Below the pieces are notes generated by a model, which saw nothing but the letters and a program-made list of their open reading frames with translations, was not told the DNA's origin and did no database searches. Positions 48,950 to 60,662 of a stretch of 64,000 nt of DNA are shown in pieces. Both the position numbers and the translations under genes were made by a program. The DNA is taken from positions 5,576,562 through 5,640,561 of the forward strand of contig OZ024810.1 in the NCBI GenBank assembly GCA_964017045.1, written 5' to 3'. The DNA is from Omphiscola glabra. Taxonomy: Eukaryota; Mollusca; Gastropoda; Lymnaeidae. Positions within the stretch are counted from its first letter, which is position 1, and every line of letters starts with the position of its first letter.

Positions 48950-49389
48950 TTGAATGGTGCGCACGTATGTTGAAGGAGTGTTGAATGGTGCGCACTTTGT
49001 TAATGAAGTGTTGAATGGTGCGCACTTTGTTAATGAAGTGTTGAATGGTGCGCACTTTGTTAATAAAGTGTTGAATGGTGCGCATTTTGTTAATGGAGTG
49101 TTGAATGGTGCGCACTTTGTTAATGAAGTGTTTGTTGAATGGTGCGCACTTTGTTAATGGAGTGTTGAATGGTGCGCACTTATGTTAATGGAGTGTTGAA
49201 TGGTGCGCACTTATGTTAATGGAGTGTTGAATGGTGCGCACTTATGTTAATGAAGTGTTGAATGGTGCGCACTTTGTTAATGGAGTGTTGAATGGTGCGC
49301 ACTTTGTTAATGAAGTGTTGAATGGTGCGCACTTTGTTAATGAAGTGTTGAATGGTGCGCACGTATGTTAATGGAGTGTTAATTGGTGA
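48950..49389. repeat. 30-bp minisatellite, about 14 copies
   Basis: Units GTGTTGAATGGTGCGCACTT plus TGTTAATGAA. Length variants (TATGTTAATGG, TGTTTGTTG) move the frame. Confidence 0.95.
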
Positions 49390-50063
49390 TATCGTTCCTA
49401 TAAATAGGCTGCCTTCTTTCTTGGCAGAAAGACAAAGCGAGACAGAGCAAGGGAGAGAGAGAACGAGAGAGAACGAGAGAGAGAGAGAGAGAGATTTATG
49501 TGTATCATTAAATTGACTCTTGCTATTATCACTAGCGTTGGTATCGTTTTCTTGGCAAAGAGTTTTTACAGACCTTTGTTCTGAATTGTTGCTTCTACGA
49601 GCCAAATATTGAAGCAGTTTAAAACTTCAGATCCCTAACGGTACGTAACTGGTCCTTTCAGACTACACGTCACCCAGACACGTGAACGAAATAGACAAGT
49701 AAACGTCAACAGCTCGTGACGTCATATCTCCTGATACTGTCTGCGACGATTTTATGATGATGATTTTTCTAAGAAATATTGACTTGACTATTGGTGTGTC
49801 AACTCCATGTTTCTACTAGATTGGTTAATTCGTCAAGTTCGTTCACACGTAATAATACATCGTACTAGCACTGAATCAACTCAAGTCCTTTATCACAATA
49901 AATATAACTTTAGTATCTAATTATACACGCAGGCTTTAGTTTCTATAATCACATGCATATAGCGCAGCTCGCTATCAGACAGAAATAAAACGCATCCTAC
50001 TTCCACTAAGTTCCTTTCACAACTGCATGACGAATAAAACGTACGTCACAATACAGTCTAGAT
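49390..50063. other. Spacer with (GA)n
   Basis: (GAGA)-rich DNA at about 49436-49493; otherwise single-copy with no gene seen. Confidence 0.55.
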
Positions 50064-50415
50064 CAAGGGTGGGCAAACTACGGCCCGCGGGCCGATTCGG
50101 CCCGCCAACTGATATTATGTGGCCCTCGAAGGCATTTAGAAATTTAAAAAAATTACTGTTTTTAAGTTATTTTGTTGAATTTTACAGAATTTCATGCACC
50201 GTTATGATTTTTAAATCATTTTTGATCAAATTTCTTTCTAATTTTCTAATTTTTTAAACAGTCCTTGACCTTTTTCATGTAAATGCGTAACTACCGATTT
50301 TAATATAGGGAAATGTTTATAGATATTTAAAAATTAGACATAATATACATGCTGCCCCCCAATAGCTTTACCTTTGTCAATGTGGCCCTCCGCACAAAAA
50401 GTTTGCCCACCCCTG
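50064..50415. mobile_element. hAT-like MITE, 352 bp
   Basis: The left end CAAGGGTGGGCAAACT and the reverse complement of the right end CAGGGGTGGGCAAACT match at 15 of 16 positions. Flanks GTCTAGAT (50056-50063) and GTCTAGAC (50416-50423) are an 8-bp duplication with one change. The subterminal region holds GGCCCGCGGGCC. This end sequence is familiar from non-autonomous hAT elements in many animals (family knowledge). The interior is AT-rich and non-coding. Confidence 0.88.
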
Positions 50416-50423
50416 GTCTAGAC

Positions 50424-50990
50424 GATACGTCACAATGAGCATAAAAATACGTCACTAAGTCAAGTGCGGGAAGAGCGTTCATTAACTAATCAAACTCTCT
50501 AACACACACCGCGCGTATATAAACATTACATTCAGTCGCATCAATTATGAATGAACTCCCATACTCGAAATCTGGCATACAGGTTTTACATAACAGTCTG
50601 ACATACATGGTCTACGTAGTTCAGAATGAGGTAAATACCTCGAGTCTTTTAAGTACATTATTGACTAAACCAAACACAGACAAATGTCAATCTATCTATC
50701 CGCAATTCCATTTAGTTTCCTATCTCTTCTTCTTCTATATATTAAGGGCCCACGATAAATTTATTGATCATTATGGCTCCTCTGAATGTAGATGGGATTT
50801 GCAATGTTTCCGTGCCTGGTGTTGATGAGGATATTTCACTAGTTGCAAAAGTTACCTATTTTGTCTGTCAGTGTCTCTGACTGTGTGTATTTGTAAATGA
50901 CCATCAATATGTCTAATATGTTCACATGTCTCTTCCTTGTTGTATCTATATCGTTTAATCTATCTATCTCCTATTTTTACCCCCCCCCCC
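50424..50990. other. Single-copy spacer
   Basis: No supported feature; a C-run lies at 50981-50990. Confidence 0.5.
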
Positions 50991-51088
50991 TTACTCTTTC
51001 TCAATCTCTCTGTCTTCACCTTTCATTTTTCTCTCTCTTTCTCAATCTCTGTCTTCACCTTTCATTTTTCTCTCTCTTTCTCAATCTC
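50991..51088. repeat. 37-bp CT-rich repeat, about 2.5 copies
   Basis: Units CTCTTTCTCAATCTCT then GTCTTCACCTTTCATTTTT. Confidence 0.88.
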
Positions 51089-52984
51089 TCTCATGGAAAG
51101 ATCACCGTGCTGGGCTCCAACTTCGCCTAATGAGGATCACGCCCTCGACATAAACATTTCAAGGTCATTGGCTCACATTTTCCAAACGTTTTCCCCAGGG
51201 TCAAATTGCCTAATTATAAACACAAGCACTGAGATGTAATCTCAATTTTTCTTAGGTTGAATTTGTTTCCAAAATCTGATGCCCGCAGTAAGCGAGGTCT
51301 TTAAAACAGAAGGCTGGCGTCCAGTGTTTGAAGAAACATTTATAATTAGAGGACTTAGTCAAGACCTGGTTGAGGCAACCTTCATTCTAAGCAATCATTT
51401 TTTTTTAAATTATACAAATTCTTAATTGTATAAATTTGTCCAGTCGCGTTGGCCTTTTTGACGCCTCCCCCCACCCCCCCCCCCCCAAAAAAAAACCTCC
51501 CCACGAAATAATTTTGCAGTTTGCCAAGAATTTTTTCCTTCTATATATTGAAAAAAAGTTTTGCCCCTGGGTTGGGGGGGGGGGCGTCCCTCCGCTCCCC
51601 TTTCACGCGGGTGAATATTACGAACCTTTGAACGGGGATATGCAAATAAAAGGGCACAAACTATTAAAGATTGTGTGCAAAACAAAGATCTGTGTAAAAA
51701 GACAGTTTTAGAAAACAAAATGTGTGTAAATTTGAGATGTTAAAACGAACGAGAAATCTCACATTTATGATTAGGTCTCAAAGAAAACATTTGATCTACC
51801 AAGTCATTTCTTTGGGATATTAATCATAAGATCCAAGTAGAGAATTACACTCAGTGCCGAGTGATATGCTTGCTTTATTTGTTTAATTTTGAACCATTTC
51901 CTGATTTCCAACTGAGCTGAAACTTTTACATTGACTAATTAAAGAACACGCTGTTCCAAATATGTACATAACGCTCACAGTAGCAACAGCACATTTCTTC
52001 ACGGCCCCCCCCCCCTTTTCCTAAACTATATTAATAGTCTAATGATTCACCCGCCTGTACGCTACAGATTAATTTCACCAACTATTTGAGAATTTAAGAA
52101 CTATTAGCCATCCAAAGATTTTGCCAGCCACACAGCCAGCCAGCCAACCACACAGCCAGCCAGCCAACCACTTACGAACAAAATCGAAGTTAAAATAAAG
52201 ATTTTAAAACGGCGTCGGTGGCCCATTAAATACAATGATATCGCATGTCTTTTTCTTATGTTGCCCTGTCCAATTGTTAGTTCGTCAAATATTGCATTTT
52301 CAATTTTGATACCCTTCCTGATCTCAAATTGATCTGAAACAAAGAACATTTAGTTCATAGGCACCTCATGCTTTTTGTTCAATCATGTATATTAACTAAG
52401 ACTTTGTTTGTGGGTGGCTGGCTGGGTAGCAGGCCGGCAAAATCAAAATGTTCGTACGTTTAATTGACAACATATTCTTTCAAATTTTTAGCCCCATTGC
52501 CTAACCATAGCCTCCAAAAATCAGGATGACATGAAATTCCTGATAACTTCGCTAAATGAGAATCAGCTTTTAAAGAATATCGCAAGTGCGTTTGGTGCGT
52601 AATATTTTCTTTTGTTTTCTTAAAATTGTTGGTGGAATTAATATGTGCTGAATAAGCGGGTGGGTCATCCAAATATTAATATAGTTAGGGATCTAAAATG
52701 TGTGGTTGTGAGCCTGGGGGGGGGGGGGGGGCACTGACTGGGACTCTTATAAAGTGACTTATTTGTATGTTTTGTCAAATTGTTTAGGCCACACCCCCAC
52801 CAGACTGACAACCGCACAAGAACGATGACGTATGTGATGATGCGATCAGGTTCCCTGTATGTCAATTCATTACAACACCGAAGTTGTGAAACGGGTGATT
52901 TTAAACTAAATCAAGTCAAACAAAAGGATTTATTCGTTAATTTTGCAAGGATTGATGTCATAGCCTTACATGAATAGTGCATCT
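51089..52984. other. Single-copy spacer, about 1.9 kb, with C and G runs
   Basis: C-runs near 51465-51486 and 52003-52013 and G-runs at 51573-51583 and 52716-52731. A two-copy CAGCCAGCCAGCCAACCAC repeat lies at 52126-52172. No gene recognised. Confidence 0.5.
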
Positions 52985-53147
52985 ACCTTGAGACGCATTT
53001 CTCAGTATTATTTTCGGTGTGTAAGACCTTCATATAGAGACTATATCACCAATGAACAGGTGAAAGAAAGGATTCGTCAAGCAGTTGGGCAGTACGAAGA
53101 CCTCCTGGCGTCTGTAAAAAAGCGCAAAATTGAGTGGTATGGCCACG
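52985..53147 (+). pseudogene. Host LINE protein, left fragment
   Basis: The frame reads YRDYITNEQVKERIRQAVG, QYEDLLASVKKRK and EWYGHA, a well-known conserved segment downstream of the reverse transcriptase in many animal LINEs. It breaks at 53147 where antisense LINE sequence begins. The 5' limit is approximate. Confidence 0.82.
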
Positions 53148-54443
53148 CTCTGGGTCTGGTAGGGTACGTTGCTGCATCCCTATACTGGCATATGTGCAAC
53201 GGTTGGGAAAGCGATGCTGCTATCCTAACGGCTCCTAGCAGATGCCAGGGCAGCCTTGAAGCTTTCGATAGATGTCGAGTTCACGGCGGTATTGTCCAGG
53301 CGGTTCCAAGCGATTATTGTGCGTGGAAAGAATGATTGTTTATGTTGCACTGTGTTACTCCGAGGCACAGTGAAGCATTTGCTATTGTTACGGGTGAAAT
53401 TGCTCATGGGGTTGTCAGAGGTTAAGTCAGTGAGTGTTTGCCTCTGATTACTCGACCTGGCTTCTGTGGGGTGAGATAATTGTTTGCTGGGATGGCCGGC
53501 ACTAGCCCCATGAACACTTTATATAAGAATGTCAGGCGGATCTTTTCTCGTCTGTCCTTGAGGGAGGGGATGTCAAATCTGTTTAAGAGGCCAGTGACGT
53601 AGCCAGGAGTGGTAGTTTTGTAGCTACATCTTGTCCACGTCTTGCTTTAGGTAAGGGTCCCAGATGATTGCACCATATTCTAGTAGTGGACGGACGAGTG
53701 CAAGATATACATTTCGTTTGCAGGATGGTGGGAAGTCCCGCAGATTTCTTTGAATGAAACCTAGTGTGGAGTTTGCTTTTTTTGAAATTCTGTTTATATT
53801 GGGTGACCATTTTAAGTTATTTGAGAAGAGAATTCCAAGGTATGGATTATTTGATAATTGTTGGAGGATTGTCCTATTTAGGGAGCACACATGGCTTGAT
53901 GGTTTTTTCTTGAGATGCTCATTGTGTGGCATTTGGTTTCATTAAATTGCATGCCCCATTTGTCCGCCCAATTCATAATGCACTTCAAATCTGCTTGGAG
54001 GTGGTTTTTGTCATCTTAGCCGTTTATCTCTCTGTAGATAAGACAGTCATCAGCAAACAGCCTCACTTGAGATTTTATCAGGGAGGTCGTTTGTGTGGCA
54101 GAGAAGGGGAATGGGGCCCAGTACTGTGCCTTGAGGAACTCCTGAGTCCACGGTGGCTTTGCCTGATCGGACGCCATCTACTACTACTTGCATGGTCCGT
54201 TTTGTTAGGAATGTTGAGAGCCAGGAGTGAAGGTTGCTTCCATTGCCGTAGTGGTGGGGTTTGTGTAGAAGAAGGATGTGTGGAACAGTGTCGAATGCCT
54301 TGGAGAAGTCGAGAATTGCCATGTCGACCTGGTTACCTTAGTCATAGGAGGCAAGGAGGTCATTGGTGGTGATGATTAATTGAGTTTCTGTGGAGAATCC
54401 AGAGAAGGAAATTGTGGTTTAGGTTGGTAGTGCTCAAAATAAC
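53148..54443 (-). pseudogene. Antisense CR1/Jockey-like LINE reverse transcriptase, broken
   Basis: Read on the minus strand: AILDFSKAFDTVPH (near 54320-54280), VDSGVPQGTVLGP (near 54170-54115), a frame change, then the catalytic FADD box (54046-54057), a YLGILFSNNLKWS segment (about 53845-53807), RPLLEYGAIIWDP, and a C-terminal FFPRTIIAWNRLD with SFKAALASARSR and stop near 53225. At least one frameshift and several stops (for example TAA/TGA at about 54025 and 53620-53540) disable it. The 5' part of the RT and any endonuclease are missing. Confidence 0.85.
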
Positions 54444-54660
54444 GTGATCAGAAAACAAGGGCTCGCCAAAGAAATCCTGCAAGGCACAACTAGAGGAGGG
54501 AGAAGAAGAGGAAGACAGAGAAAAAGAGTGGAAAATAACATCAAAGAGTGGGCCTGATTAAAAGTAGGCGATGTTATCCGTAGTGCAGAAGACAGAGAGG
54601 AATGGAGAATGACAGTTTTCATGTCATCTGTGGTGCCCCAACGGTCCAAGACTAAGGGAC
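54444..54660 (+). pseudogene. Host LINE protein, right fragment
   Basis: The frame resumes with VIRKQGLAKEILQGTT, an arginine/glycine-rich RGGRRRGRQRKR and, after a TGA at 54555-54557, IRSAEDREEWRM. These directly continue the segment cut at 53147. The in-frame stop shows the host copy is dead. Confidence 0.8.
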
Positions 54661-54706
54661 ATGATGATGATGATGATGACGATAAAGGCCTTTATTATCT
54701 TCTTTC

Positions 54707-56545
54707 TATGTGTGTTCTATCCCCACTCTCTCCGATGTGTGTTCTATCTCCACTCTCTCCGATTTGTGTTCTATCCCCACTCTCTCTGATGTTTGTTCTA
54801 TCCCCACTCTCTCTGATGTGTGTTCTATCCCCACTCTCTCTGATGTTTGTTCTATACCCACTCTCTCCGATGTGTGTTCTATCTCCACTCTCTCCGATTT
54901 GTGTTCTATCCCCACTCTCTCTGATGTTTGTTCTATCCCCACTCTCTCTGATGTGTGTTCTATCCCCACTCTCTCTGATATTTGTTCTATCCCCACTCTC
55001 TCTGATGTGTGTTCTATCCCCAATCTCTCTAATGTGTGTTCTATCCCCACTCTCTCTGATGTGTGTTCTATCCCCACTGTCTCCGATGTGTGTTCTATCC
55101 CCACTCTCTCCGATTTGTGTTCTATCCCCACTCTCTCTGATGTGTGTTCTATCCCCACTCTCTCTGATTTGTGTTCTATCCCCACTCTATCTGATGTGTG
55201 TTTTATCCCCACTCTCTCTGGTGTGTGTTCTATCCCCACTCTCTCTGGTGTGTGTTCTATCCCCACTCTCTCTGATGTGTGTTCTATCCCCACTCTCTCT
55301 GATGTGTGTTCTATCCCCAATATCTCTAATGTGTGTTCTATCCCCACTGTCTCCGATGTGTGTTCTATCCCCACTCTCTCCGATTTGTGTTCTATCCCCA
55401 CTCTCTCTGATGTGTGTTATATCCCCACTCTCTCTGATTTGTGTTCTATCCCCACTCTATCTGATGTGTGTTTTATCTCCACTCTCTCCGATTTGTGTTC
55501 TATCCCCACTCTCTCTGATGTGTGTTATATCCCCACTCTCTCTGATTTGTGTTCTATCCCCACTCTATCTGATGTGTGTTTTATCTCCACTCTCTCCGAT
55601 TTGTGTTCTATCCCCACTCTCTCTGATGTTTGTTCTATCCCCACTCTCTCTGATGTGTGTTCTATCCCCACTCTCTCTGATATTTGTTCTATCCCCACTC
55701 TCTCTGATGTGTGTTCTATCCCCAATCTCTCTAATGTGTGTTCTATCCCCACTCTCTCTGATGTGTGTTCTATCCCCACTGTCTCCGATGTGTGTTCTAT
55801 CCCCACTCTCTCTGGTGTGTGTTCTATCCCCACTCTCTCTGATGTGTGTTCTATCCCCACTCTCTCTGATTTGTGTTCTATCCCCACTCTATCTGATGTG
55901 TGTTTTATCCCCACTCTCTCTGGTGTGTGTTCTATCCCCACTCTATCTGATGTGTGTTTTATCTCCACTCTCTCTGGTGTGTGTTCTATCCCCACTCTCT
56001 CTGGTGTGTGTTCTATCCCCACTCTCTCTGATGTGTGTTCTATCCCCACTCTCTCTGATGTGTGTTCTATCCCCACTGTCTCCGATGTGTGTTCTATCCC
56101 CACTCTCTCCGATTTGTGTTCTATCCCCACTCTCTCTGATGTGTGTTCTATCCCCACTCTCTCTGATGTGTGTTCTATCCCCACTCTCTCCGATTTGTGT
56201 TCTATCCCCACTCTCTCTGATGTGTGTTCTATCCCCACTCTCTCTGGTGTGGGTTCAATCCCCGCTCTCTCTGATGTGTGTTCTATCCCCACTCTCTATG
56301 ATGTGTGTTCTATCCCCACTGTCTCTGGTGTGTGTTCTATCCCCACTCTCTCTGGTGTGTGTTCTATCCCCACTGTCTCTGGTGTGTGTTCTATCCCCAC
56401 TCTCTCTGGTGTGTGTTCTATCCCCACTCTCTCTGGTGTGTGTTCTATCCCCACTCTCTCTGGTGTGTGTTCTATCCCCACTCTCTCTGGTGTGTGTTCC
56501 ATCCCCATTGTCTCTGGTGTGGATTCTATTCCCACTGTTTATGGT
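54707..56545. repeat. 27-bp minisatellite, about 68 copies, with 702-bp higher-order repeat
   Basis: Units GATGTGTGTTCTATCCCCAC plus TCTCTCT. A rare CAATCTCTCTAATG variant lies at 55021 and 55723 (702 bp, 26 units), with its neighbours in the same order. A related CAATATCTC variant is at 55318 (11 units from 55021). A four-unit block (GTTATAT variant) is duplicated at 55416 and 55524 (108 bp). Open frames of 660 and 636 codons result. The array begins about 20 bp after a LINE tail. Confidence 0.97.
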
Positions 56546-56825
56546 TTTGATGTTATACTCACTGTCTATTTTGTGGGTTTTTTCCCTTTAAAATATGTCT
56601 TTAAGTCATTATTTTGTTGAGATGTTCTGTGTGAACTCAGAGAGAAAAAAACTGTTGTAATAAAGTTGCGTTACGACATTACATATTTAGAATTACATTC
56701 AACAATAGGAAATATCCACAAGGTGATATATACGCTCCTATCAGATTATTTAAGTAGGGAGAACAACACAAGCGTCTGAGAAACCTTGCCATGGAGAATA
56801 TTATGTTTTACAGAAAAGACACACA

Positions 56826-58403
56826 CATTATAACATTGATACCACTGTAACAAAATGTTACAAAACCATCATAACATTGATACCATGCAACAAAATGTTA
56901 CAAAACCATCATAACATTGATATCACTGCAACAAAATGTTACAAAACCATCATAACATTGATACCATGCAACAAAATGTTACAAAACCATCATAACATTG
57001 ATACCATGCAACAAAATGTTACAAAACCATCATAACATTGATATCACTGCAACAAAATGTTACAAAACCATCATAACATTGATATCACTGCAACAAAATG
57101 TTACAAAACCATCATAACATTGATACCATGCAACAAAATGTTACAAAACCATCATAAAATTGATACCATGCAACAAAATGTTACAAAACCATCATAAAAT
57201 TGATACCATGCAACAAAATGTTACAAAACCATCATAACATTGATATCACTGCAACAAAATGTTACAAAGCCATCATAACATTGATATCACTGCAACAAAA
57301 TGTTACAAACCCATCATAACATTGATACCATGCAACAAAATGTTACAAACCCATCATAACATTGATAACACTGAGACAAAATGTTACAAACCCATCATAA
57401 CATTGATAACACTGAGACAAAATGTTACAAACCCATCATAACATTGATAACACTGAGACAAAATGTTACAAACCCATCATAACATTGATACCACTGAGAC
57501 AAAATGTTACAAACCCATCATAACATTGATACCACTGAGACAAAATGTTACAAACCCATCATAACATTGATACCACTGAGATAAAATGTTACAAACCCAT
57601 CATAACATTGATACCACTGAGACAAAATGTTACAAACCCATCATAACATTGATGCCACTGAAACAAAACAAACCCATCATAACATTGATACCACTGAGAC
57701 TAAACAAACCCATCATAACATTGATAACACTGAGACAAAATGTTACAAACCCATCATAACATTGATACCACTGAGACAAAATGTTACAAACCCATCATAA
57801 CATTGATACCACTGAGACAAAATGTTACAAACCCATCATAACATTGATACCACTGAGATAAAATGTTACAAACCCATCATAACATTGATACCACTGAGAC
57901 AAAATGTTACAAACCCATCATAACATTGATACCACTGAAACAAAACAAACCCATCATAACATTGATAACACTGAGACAAAACAAACCCATCATAACATTG
58001 ATACCACTGAGACAAAACAAACCCATCATAACATTGATACCACTGAGACAAAACAAACCCATCATAACATTGATACCACTGAAACAAAACAAACCCATCA
58101 TAACATTGATAACACTGAGACAAAACAAACCCATCATAACATTGATACCACTGAGACAAAACAAACCCATCATAACATTGATACCACTGAGACAAAACAA
58201 ACCCATCATAACATTGATACCACTGAGACTAAAAAAACCCATCATAACATTGATACCACTGAGACTAAATGTTACAAACCTATGATAACATTGATACCAC
58301 TGAGACAAAATGTTACAAACCCATCATAACATTGATACAAATGAGACTAAATGTTACAAACCCATCATAACATTGATACCACTGAGACCAAATGTTTTAC
58401 AAA
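56826..58403. repeat. 41/36-bp minisatellite, about 39 copies
   Basis: Units carry ACAAAATGTTACAAACCCAT and CATAACATTGATACCACTGA. A left zone (to about 57340) has the ACCATGCAAC form with AAAACCATC, a middle zone has 41-bp copies, and about 57655-57715 and 57935-58235 hold a 36-bp form lacking TGTTA. The 12-codon short form opens frames. Confidence 0.96.
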
Positions 58404-58865
58404 CGCTGACGCGTCCATGGCGTGTGAAGTTCGTTTTATTGTCTGAGTTCATTGCCGTTAAATCTGCCTATGAACAAACCGCGTTGTCCATGCAAGAATA
58501 AATCATAACAAATTACATGGACATGAAGAGAAAGATTTACTTTGATTAAGATCCAGGGAGCTGGCAACGAATGAACTATTATATTCCACAAAATTATTTC
58601 CCTTTTTATGAAATAGCTGATTAAAAAAAACACAAAAAAATATTTTGTAATTGAGTTTTTAAGTATCATCAATTTTACCAGTAATTTGTGCCAAATCTTC
58701 TGTCATGTAATTTCCCTTTAATTTCCGATATATTATCAATCAATAATTGCATTTCAAATATTTTAATTGCTACGATGATTTTATCACTTTTTTTTCCCCA
58801 CTTGTTTTTCCTCTGGTTTGCATTCTCTATTCATTTGGAATCTTCTCACACAAAACCTTATTGAG
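58404..58865. other. AT-rich spacer
   Basis: No supported feature. Confidence 0.55.
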
Positions 58866-59067
58866 ATGTACTATACTGAAGTACAACAGCTGTACAGCAC
58901 TGAAGTAGAACAGTTGTACAACACTGAAATAGAACAACTGTACTACACTGAAGTACAACAGTTGTACAACACTGAAGCACAACAGCTGTACAGCGCTGAA
59001 GTAGAAAAGCTGTACAACACTGAAGTAGAACAGCTGTACTATACTGAAGTACAACTGCTGTACAACA
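58866..59067. repeat. 24-bp minisatellite, about 8.5 copies
   Basis: Units GAAGTACAACAGCTGTACAG plus CACT. The self-complementary AGCTGTAC-like core recurs. The plus frame (58818-59141) reads repeated EVQQLYNT, which looks coiled-coil-like, but it is confined to the array. Confidence 0.93.
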
Positions 59068-59128
59068 AGTCATTTAAGGATTACTGCGTGTTTTACGTGG
59101 ATCTGGAATGTGCTATTTATGATCCTCA

Positions 59129-59285
59129 GTACTGTAGATAGGTAAATGTGCTACCGTACTCTATGTGGATAAATGTCCTGCAGTACACTAGATGGATAAA
59201 TGTCCTACATTGTACTAGATGGATAAATGTCCTACAGTACACTAGATTGATAAATGTCCTACAGTATAATAGATGGGTAAATATG
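59129..59285. repeat. 27-bp array, about 5 copies
   Basis: Units GATGGATAAATGTCCTACAG plus TACACTA, the first two diverged. Confidence 0.9.
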
Positions 59286-59324
59286 TTGCTCCTTCAATTG
59301 ATTTAACGGGTCATCTGTGACGCT

Positions 59325-59690
59325 CAAACCAGGACCATCTCCGTTCATTTCTGACAATTTCTTCCATTTCGGCCAACTCATTCCATTTCTGACAATCTTT
59401 GTTCATTTCTGACAATCTCCGTTCAATTCTGACAATCTCCGTTCTTTTCTAACAATATTCATTCATTTCTGACAATCTCTGTTCATTTTTGACAATCCCT
59501 ATTCATTTCTGACCATCTCCGTTTATTTCTGACAATCTATGTCCATTTTGGACAATCGCCTTCCATTTCTGAAAATCACTATTCATTTCTTTCAATCCCT
59601 GTTCATTTCTGACCATCTCTGTCCATTTCTCACCATCTCTGTCCATTTCTGACCATCTCTGTAAATTTCTGACCATCTCTGTCCAATTAG
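59325..59690. repeat. 21-bp minisatellite, about 16 copies
   Basis: Units CATTTCTGACAATCTCTGTT plus C, with a GACCATCTC form on the right. Confidence 0.93.
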
Positions 59691-60662
59691 TCGCCTGGTC
59701 GTAGAGTTACTATGCGTTTGTTTCCTCTAGTGTCAGCTTGTTTGTCCGCTCCTGACGACAATGTTCCAGGCAGAAACGTGGTTTTATTTACGTTCACGTG
59801 CCAGAGAAATTTTAATGACTAGTGGATGTGAAGGTCACGGCCATTGAACGTCAGATACAGGGAGAAGGTCGTGTTACTTGCTCGGACCAGAGCCAACGCA
59901 CGGCCATCTTATCCCATATATACAAGGGAGAGAAACCTCATTTCATTTCATCGAATTATTCACCTCCCACCCCCGATAATAAATGGCATTATTTTGTTTG
60001 GGTGTGATTATATACTCCGAATAAGATTACATCGAATGTAGAAAATGATAATTTAATGTTGTTGAATGTCTACAGGTGTTTTGAAAATATTTCCTCAACA
60101 AAAGGTGCCAGATTACTTTTGATAGCTATTGCCTGGTGGTTCTGATCCGTCTTGACGGAAGAAGCACGAATGCGGGCGTCCAAAGATAGAATACCTGATA
60201 CTACACCACACAACACATGCATGCCATCACTCATACAAACATCATTGCTAATTGATATCATATATCTAAACATCATAGTTTGAATTCAATTAAATGACAT
60301 AAATGTGAACGACCTTGCCTGATTGTCATTGTAAAACTAGGTAGCTTGAGAGTGTCATAATTTCATTAGCGTCCAAGCTAGAATTTCATTACGTTCAGTG
60401 AAGGAAAGTGTTTTTGTCATATCTCTTGTTGAGCTTTTCGTGTCTATTCTTATCGTCCAGTTTCTGTCAGACTTGTATTTCCATTGGATGAAGCTTGCTG
60501 TTCACCGTCCCAACACCTCTTCCTATTGGCTTGCGCGGCTAGATTGAGTGGCGGGCAGGGTGCTGAAATTGGCTCCATAAACATCTTTAGATTTGTTCAC
60601 TAAACTACACAATTGGTTCATTAGGCTTGTTCTGTTCTTAATTTATGATTTTAAATGAAAAT
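59691..60662. other. Single-copy spacer
   Basis: AT-rich; short frames at 59822-60041 and 60070-60276 are unassigned. Confidence 0.5.

Larger units (their letters stand above)
52985..54685 (+). mobile_element. LINE remnant split by a second LINE
   Basis: The left part (to 53147) and right part (from 54444) join in the same frame into one LINE C-terminal region. The right part ends in a (GAT)n tail at about 54660-54685, a normal LINE terminus. The interruption is the antisense LINE at 53148-54443. The shared bases ACG at both joints may be the target. Confidence 0.8.

Noticed and set aside
51436..51718. Inverted C-run/G-run pair as a transposon
   Set aside because: The runs could pair, but flanking bases do not match as inverted ends and no duplication is seen.
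54609..56620. Reading frames of 660 and 636 codons on the plus strand
   Set aside because: They lie almost wholly in the 27-bp array, two plus frames and a minus frame are open together, and nothing outside the repeat is protein-like.
58818..59141. Coiled-coil-like EVQQLYNT repeat protein
   Set aside because: An 8-residue period does not fit the usual heptad, and the frame is confined to a 24-bp array.
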